64,000 bases of DNA from Polaromonas sp. AER18D-145. GTDB lineage: Bacteria; Pseudomonadota; Gammaproteobacteria; Burkholderiales; Burkholderiaceae_C. The position numbers and the translations under genes were made by a program. Positions 60,142 through 64,000 of the stretch are shown in pieces. Under the pieces are notes generated by a model. It was not told the DNA's origin, searched no databases, and saw only the letters and a program-made list of their open reading frames with translations. How positions within the stretch are numbered: position 1 is the first letter of the stretch; every line of letters starts with the position of its first letter. The stretch is taken from the NCBI RefSeq assembly GCF_002379095.1, contig NZ_NBZV01000022.1, positions 1 through 64,000 on the forward strand, given 5' to 3'.

Positions 60142-61728
60142 TCAGGCCGCGTGCGCCAGGCTGGGGATACCCAGCCGTTCAGGTGACACGTACTGCTGGC
60201 GGTAGATCTCGAAAGGCATGGTGTCGGCCGCTTCTATCTTTTTCTGCTCGGCAACGGCCTGGCGCGACAGGGCCTCGAACGTGGCCTGCTGCTCGGCGGA
60301 AAACGGCAGGCCGAGCAGCGCCTCTTTGGTCAGGGCCGACCGCTCACGCGCAAACGCCACAAAGGAGTTCTCGTGGTCCTTGGCCATGGCCGCCAGCACA
60401 CGGGCCGACGGCAGGGTGGCGGGGTCCAGCAGCGCCGCCTCGGCGGCCAGCAGGGTGTCGCTGTACTGCGTGCCTCCCCCGTTCGCCGCGTCCAGTGCGG
60501 CGGCAATCGGAGCACACTGCGCCACCACCTCGGCACCCCAGCCGGTCAGCGGCACCTCGCGCCCGCCACGCTTGAGCAGCAGGCCGCTCTGGCGCCCGCG
60601 CGCCGCCGTGTGGTGCTGGTTGTGCTTGAGTTCGGCGATCTCCTGCGGCGTGTCGGGCGGGCTGTCGCTGAGCAGGCAGTGCAGCAGGAACACATCGAGA
60701 AAACGCATGGTCTGGGCGTTGATGCCGACCGGCTCGAACGGGTCCAGGTCCATCAGCCGCACTTCGATGTATTCGACGCCGCGCTCGCGCAGCGCATGCA
60801 GCGGTCGTTCGCCCGGAAAAATCACGCGCTTGGGCCGGATGGTGCCGTAGAACTCGTTTTCAATCTGCAGCAGCGTGGGGGCCAGCTGGTTGTAGTCGCC
60901 ACCGGGGTTCTGGATGCCCACCGCTTCATAGGCCGGGTAAGGCCGTGTCAGCGCGCCCTGCAGCGAGGCGCCGTAACCTTCCAGGCTGTTGTAGCTGACG
61001 GCCAGCGAGGCCTGCGCATCGCTCTGGTAACCCAGGCGTCCCATGCGCAGCGAGGTGCCGTGCGGCATGTACATGGTGCTGTCCGAGAGTTGCTGCAGCT
61101 CGTGCTGGCGCCCGGCCACAAAGGTCGAACAGACGGCCGGCGAGGCGCCGAACAGGTAAAGCAGCAAAAACGCATGGCGGCGGAAATTGCGGATCAGCGC
61201 AAAGTACTGCTCACTCGTCACCTCAGGCAGCGACCAGTTGTAGTGGATGCCCGAGATGGTCTGCATGCGCCGGCCGTAGCGGTGCGACAGGCCCATGCGG
61301 TAGACGCTTTTGGCGCGCCCGACGTTGGACGAGCCGAAACGCGCGATCGGGATGGTCTCGTCGGTCGGCAGGCCGCAGGGCATGCTCGAGACCCAGAGCA
61401 TTTCGTCGCCCACCGCCTGCATCGCGCGGTAGGTGAACTGGTGAATCTGCGTGAGCTCGCGCAGCGCGGCGTCCGCGCCGTCGCCCAGGCCCTTGTGCGC
61501 GGCGGTGACCAGTTCGACCTGGGACTCGCTGAAGTCGGTGGTGATGCAGGGGTGCGTCAGGGCCGAGCCCAGCGCGGCCGGGTGCGGCGTCAGCGCCAGC
61601 GCACCGCCGGGTTGGGCGCGCAGGCTTTCCTTCTCGATGCCGCGACGCATGCCTTTCAGCCTGGCAGGGCCGAGCGCCTGGAGGCGGTCTCCCAGAAGCG
61701 CGGCAGATCGCGCATGCAAGCTGTTCAT
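60142..61728 (-). CDS. gshA: glutamate-cysteine ligase
   Basis: 528 residues from the ATG at 61726-61728, preceded by GGGAAGA. The proteobacterial type I enzyme: GIEKESLRAQPGGALALTPHPAALGSALTHPCITTDFSESQVELVT (read in part), ISGIHYNWSLPE, and YIEVRLMDLDPFEPVGI are all conserved. It makes gamma-glutamylcysteine from Glu, Cys and ATP, the first step to glutathione. gshB is not adjacent. Confidence 0.95.
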   Translation of the reverse strand: MNSLHARSAALLGDRLQALGPARLKGMRRGIEKESLRAQPGGALALTPHPAALGSALTHPCITTDFSESQVELVTAAHKGLGDGADAALRELTQIHQFTYRAMQAVGDEMLWVSSMPCGLPTDETIPIARFGSSNVGRAKSVYRMGLSHRYGRRMQTISGIHYNWSLPEVTSEQYFALIRNFRRHAFLLLYLFGASPAVCSTFVAGRQHELQQLSDSTMYMPHGTSLRMGRLGYQSDAQASLAVSYNSLEGYGASLQGALTRPYPAYEAVGIQNPGGDYNQLAPTLLQIENEFYGTIRPKRVIFPGERPLHALRERGVEYIEVRLMDLDPFEPVGINAQTMRFLDVFLLHCLLSDSPPDTPQEIAELKHNQHHTAARGRQSGLLLKRGGREVPLTGWGAEVVAQCAPIAAALDAANGGGTQYSDTLLAAEAALLDPATLPSARVLAAMAKDHENSFVAFARERSALTKEALLGLPFSAEQQATFEALSRQAVAEQKKIEAADTMPFEIYRQQYVSPERLGIPSLAHAA

Positions 61729-61856
61729 AAAGTCTTCCCTCTGTATCTTTCGTGGCGTGCAAGGTATCACAGGCCGGGGTTGTTTGCAGGCCGAGCGGTG
61801 CGGCGCCGGGCCGTGCCACGCGGCGCGGCGCCGCCTGGCGCTGCCAGCATGTGTGA

Positions 61857-61918
61857 ACTACTATTGTTTTGATAGCTGGTTGCGCCCGCCCTGATTGGGC
61901 CAGAGCAAGATTTCATTT
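61857..61918. repeat. hairpin repeat family, copy 5
   Basis: ACTACTATTGTTTTGATAGC, then GGTTGCGCCCGCCCTGATTG, GGCCAGAGC and an AT-rich end. It lies upstream of gshA, between it and the carboxylesterase gene end. Confidence 0.6.
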
Positions 61919-62010
61919 AAAAGTACAGCCGTCTGCCGCAGGCGGGCCGGAAACCCGGCGCGGCGCCATGACGGGAAAGCCCTTACGGCTGCCGGATTTC
62001 GCCCGAGACG

Positions 62011-62673
62011 TTAGGACAACACCTGCAGCAGCCACTGGTTCATGTCGGCGATCTCTTCCATGCAGACCGAGTGTTCCATGTCGTATTCGTGCCAGTCCAC
62101 CGGATAACCCAGCGCCGCCAGCGCGTCGCGCGTCCCGGTGGCCGCGGCCAGCGGCACCACGCCGTCGCGCTTGCCGTGCGCCAGGAAAATCGGCAGCCCT
62201 TCGTTGGCCGGGCTGCGCTCTGCCGCCACGGTATGCGCCAGCGGCAGGTAACCCGACAGGCCCATGATGCCGGCCAGGCGTTCGGGATAACGCAGGCCCG
62301 TCATCAGCGCCATCGCACAACCCTGGGAAAAACCGGCCACCACGATGCGGCTGGCCGGAATGCCGCGCGAGGTTTCGCGTTCCAGCAGCGTGTTGATGGC
62401 GGCCTGGGTCTGGCGCATGCCGGTTTCGTCCTGGCCCGCCGTCAGGTTGGCCCCCAGGATGTCGTACCACGCCGGCATCTGGTAGCCGCCGTTGATGGTG
62501 ACGGGAATCACCGGCGCGTGGGGAAACAGGAAACGCACCGGGCCCACGCTGGACAAATCGAGCTGCTCGGCCACGGGAACAAAATCGCGGCCGTCGGCGC
62601 CCAGGCCATGCATGATCAGGATGGTGGCGACGGGCTGCTCGCCCGTCTGGGCTTCGGTAACTTCAAGAGACAT
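62011..62673 (-). CDS. carboxylesterase/phospholipase, alpha/beta hydrolase (EstB-like)
   Basis: 220 residues. LIMHGLGADGRDFVPVAEQL gives the oxyanion-hole HGxG, the nucleophile is in VAGFSQGCAMAL, Asp in HGKRDGVVP and His in EYDMEHSVCMEE. No signal peptide. This is the common carboxylesterase group that also includes acyl-protein thioesterases. It stands alone between the gshA promoter region and a MITE. Confidence 0.9.
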   Translation of the reverse strand: MSLEVTEAQTGEQPVATILIMHGLGADGRDFVPVAEQLDLSSVGPVRFLFPHAPVIPVTINGGYQMPAWYDILGANLTAGQDETGMRQTQAAINTLLERETSRGIPASRIVVAGFSQGCAMALMTGLRYPERLAGIMGLSGYLPLAHTVAAERSPANEGLPIFLAHGKRDGVVPLAAATGTRDALAALGYPVDWHEYDMEHSVCMEEIADMNQWLLQVLS

Positions 62674-62851
62674 GGGTCAACCCGGTAATCGGTGGGAAAG
62701 CCGGCTGCCGCGGGTCGGTTCATGCGGGCAGCGGGCGCAAGCCGCTGATTTTAAGTGCCTGCCGCTTCCTGGGCGCAGCGGCCGGCTTTTGCCGCAATGC
62801 CCCGGCCGGCCTTGCGGTCAAGCGCTTGCCTCCACGGGGTGGTTGTTGTTA

Positions 62852-63113
62852 GGGCCTGTTCACCTGTGGATGCAAGTGCGAACGTGGTTAAAACAGCGCC
62901 AATCTAGGCGCGCGACGACGTCCAGCCTGGGCGGCTGGGCTAGGAGTGCAACGACGAGTGGCGCTGTTTTAACCACGTTCCCTCCGGGTTGCGGCCAAAA
63001 AGGCCATGCGCAGCGTTGCAAAGCCTTGCCGGGCTCCAGCCCGGCTGCATTTTGCGCCTCGCGCATGACCTTTTTGACTCGCAACGCATCTTGCATCCAC
63101 AGGTGAACAGGCC
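62852..63113. mobile_element. MITE-like element with 25-bp inverted ends and TA flanks
   Basis: 62852-62876 (GGGCCTGTTCACCTGTGGAT plus five bases) is the exact complement of 63089-63113. Both ends are flanked by TA (62850-62851 and 63114-63115), the target duplication of IS630/mariner-type transposition. A second inverted pair of 20 bp lies inside (62881-62900 with 62960-62979). It has no room for a transposase, so it is a non-autonomous element, possibly with a second element nested in it. Confidence 0.85.
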
Positions 63114-63165
63114 CTATCATTTGCCGTCAGAATTTTCTGACACGCATTGGACATGGGAGATTCGC

Positions 63166-63402
63166 ATGAAACTCATCATTGCTGCCGCGGCCCTGGCCGC
63201 TTCGTCACTGGCCCTGGCCCACAACTGCCCCAACGAGATGAAGGCGATAGACGCCAAGCTCGCCAGCAACCCCAAGCTGTCCGCTGCCGACATGGGCAAG
63301 GTCAAGGGCCTGCGTGCCGAAGGAGAGACCTTCCACAAGGCCGGCAAACACGACGAATCGATGAAAGCCCTGGGCGACGCCAAAAAACTGCTGGGCCTGT
63401 GA
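63166..63402 (+). CDS. small exported protein of unknown function
   Basis: 78 residues; ATG follows GGGAGA. The signal peptide LIIAAAALAASSLALA is followed by HNCPNEMKAIDAKLASNPKLS and a helical end FHKAGKHDESMKALGDAKKLL. It resembles small periplasmic helical proteins with a single Cys. Function unknown. It begins 52 bp after the MITE. Confidence 0.75.
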   Translation: MKLIIAAAALAASSLALAHNCPNEMKAIDAKLASNPKLSAADMGKVKGLRAEGETFHKAGKHDESMKALGDAKKLLGL

Positions 63403-63415
63403 GCCAGCGCTGTTG

Positions 63416-64000
63416 TCAGCGCCTGAGCGCGGCCAGCCGCGCTGACAGACCGGCCTGCGTGTTGAGCTCGCTGTACCAGAGACGGTAGCCCGCATCGCTG
63501 GGGTGCAGCCCGTCACTGGCATTGAGCTCGTCGGGCCGTTGCGCAAACGGATCGTCGGCCCTGTCCTTGAACAGGTTGACATACACGGCGCCGTTGTCCG
63601 TGGTCGCCTGCCGCACAAAGCGGTGCAGGTTTTCCGAGCGGCGCCTCATGAGCCAGGACCAGGGCGCAAAGAAAAACGGCGCATTGCCGACATTGCCCGA
63701 AGGCATGAACACCACCAGCCGGGCGCGCACGCGCGCCAGTTCGGCCGCGCGGGCAATGTCCTGCTCCAGCTGCGCATCGCCGGTGAAGCGGATCACGTCG
63801 TTGCCGCCGCCGAGCACGAGGATGGCGTCGAAGCGCTGCTGGCCTTCCAGTTGGCCGACGATGTCGGCAAACCTCGCGCCATCCCGCGCGCGGTTGACAA
63901 TGGTCAGTTGCGGATGGTCACGCCCGATCAGGCCGGCGATGCTGGCGGCCGGCGACGATGCACCCGTGCCCACAGCGGTGCTGTCGCCCACCACCAGCAG
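63416..64000 (-). CDS. SGNH/GDSL hydrolase (N-terminus outside the window)
   Basis: The gene runs leftward and enters from beyond position 64000. The visible part opens with VVGDSTAVGTGAS, holding the Ser of SGNH block I, so only the signal or first strand is missing. LGGGNDVIRF (Asn block) and DGLHPSDAGYRLW (Asp-x-x-His) complete the catalytic set. It converges on the small exported protein, with 13 bp between. Lipase/esterase or acyltransferase-type activity, substrate unknown. Confidence 0.88.
   Translation of the reverse strand: MLVVGDSTAVGTGASSPAASIAGLIGRDHPQLTIVNRARDGARFADIVGQLEGQQRFDAILVLGGGNDVIRFTGDAQLEQDIARAAELARVRARLVVFMPSGNVGNAPFFFAPWSWLMRRRSENLHRFVRQATTDNGAVYVNLFKDRADDPFAQRPDELNASDGLHPSDAGYRLWYSELNTQAGLSARLAALRR

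Overview
The window looks like chromosomal DNA of a high-GC betaproteobacterium of the order Burkholderiales, most likely the family Comamonadaceae (Rhodoferax/Polaromonas/Variovorax-like). This placement is inference from the style of MutS, GlnRS, GshA and the SRAP protein, from long open shadow frames typical of high GC, and from dispersed hairpin repeats. No plasmid or phage backbone, rRNA or CRISPR array was seen. One tRNA gene (tRNA-Ala, anticodon CGC) is present.

Layout. 1-4850: edge of a pigment or aryl-polyene-like cluster (FabG-type reductase, methyltransferase, family 2 glycosyltransferase, PlsC-type acyltransferase, halogenase-like flavoprotein). 5168-10420: mutS, an Anbu proteasome-like hydrolase, an alpha/beta hydrolase and uppP. 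10649-11770: decayed remains of a 2TM-protein/LytTR signalling locus damaged next to copies of a dispersed repeat. 11806-17716: DUF924, two DUF3455 lipoproteins around an unknown protein, a PVYVQP-repeat secreted protein, and glnS with a large internal insertion. 17754-20165: accessory patch with an AT-richer orphan gene, a methyltransferase remnant, a membrane-anchored Mrr-type nuclease and a scrap of a SRAP gene. 20413-28672: chemoreceptor, SRAP protein lacking its catalytic Cys2, M23 peptidase, phasin-like protein, haloacid-dehalogenase-type hydrolase, split YeeE/YedE transporter, RluE-type pseudouridine synthase and a methyltransferase.

29500-31125 is a module of three genes: TFIIB-type zinc ribbon, HPF/RaiA-like protein and, divergent from it, an NhaR-type LysR regulator. 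The same module occurs again at 51804-54132, with the same conserved 32-bp divergent control region. The second copy lies at one end of a ~10.4-kb stress island (43.8-54.2 kb) holding a P-type cation ATPase, an Rrf2 regulator, the bicarbonate pair SbtA/SbtB, two universal stress proteins, TerC, a TerB-like protein, a Bax-inhibitor-1/YccA protein, the HPF-like protein and the zinc ribbon. The island is bounded by a 58-bp direct repeat (47 bp identical) that is the 3' end of the adjacent molybdenum-hydroxylase gene; at the far end this repeat is fused in frame to a truncated Kef-type antiporter gene. This is the clearest candidate for a little-described mobile stress system.

A second cassette, 36.6-41.4 kb, carries a TetR-regulated HlyD/FtsX-type/ATPase ABC efflux operon between 96-bp direct repeats copied from a TerB-like gene; that gene also has a frameshift near its 3' end. 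Between the two cassettes sits a hybrid histidine kinase with the remnant of a PhnD-like sensor gene upstream.

54182-64000: molybdenum hydroxylase large subunit, orphan receiver protein, two tandem Hsp20 chaperones, an RbgA/YlqF-type GTPase, gshA, a carboxylesterase, a ~262-bp MITE with TA flanks, a small secreted protein and the C-terminal part of an SGNH hydrolase that runs off the window.
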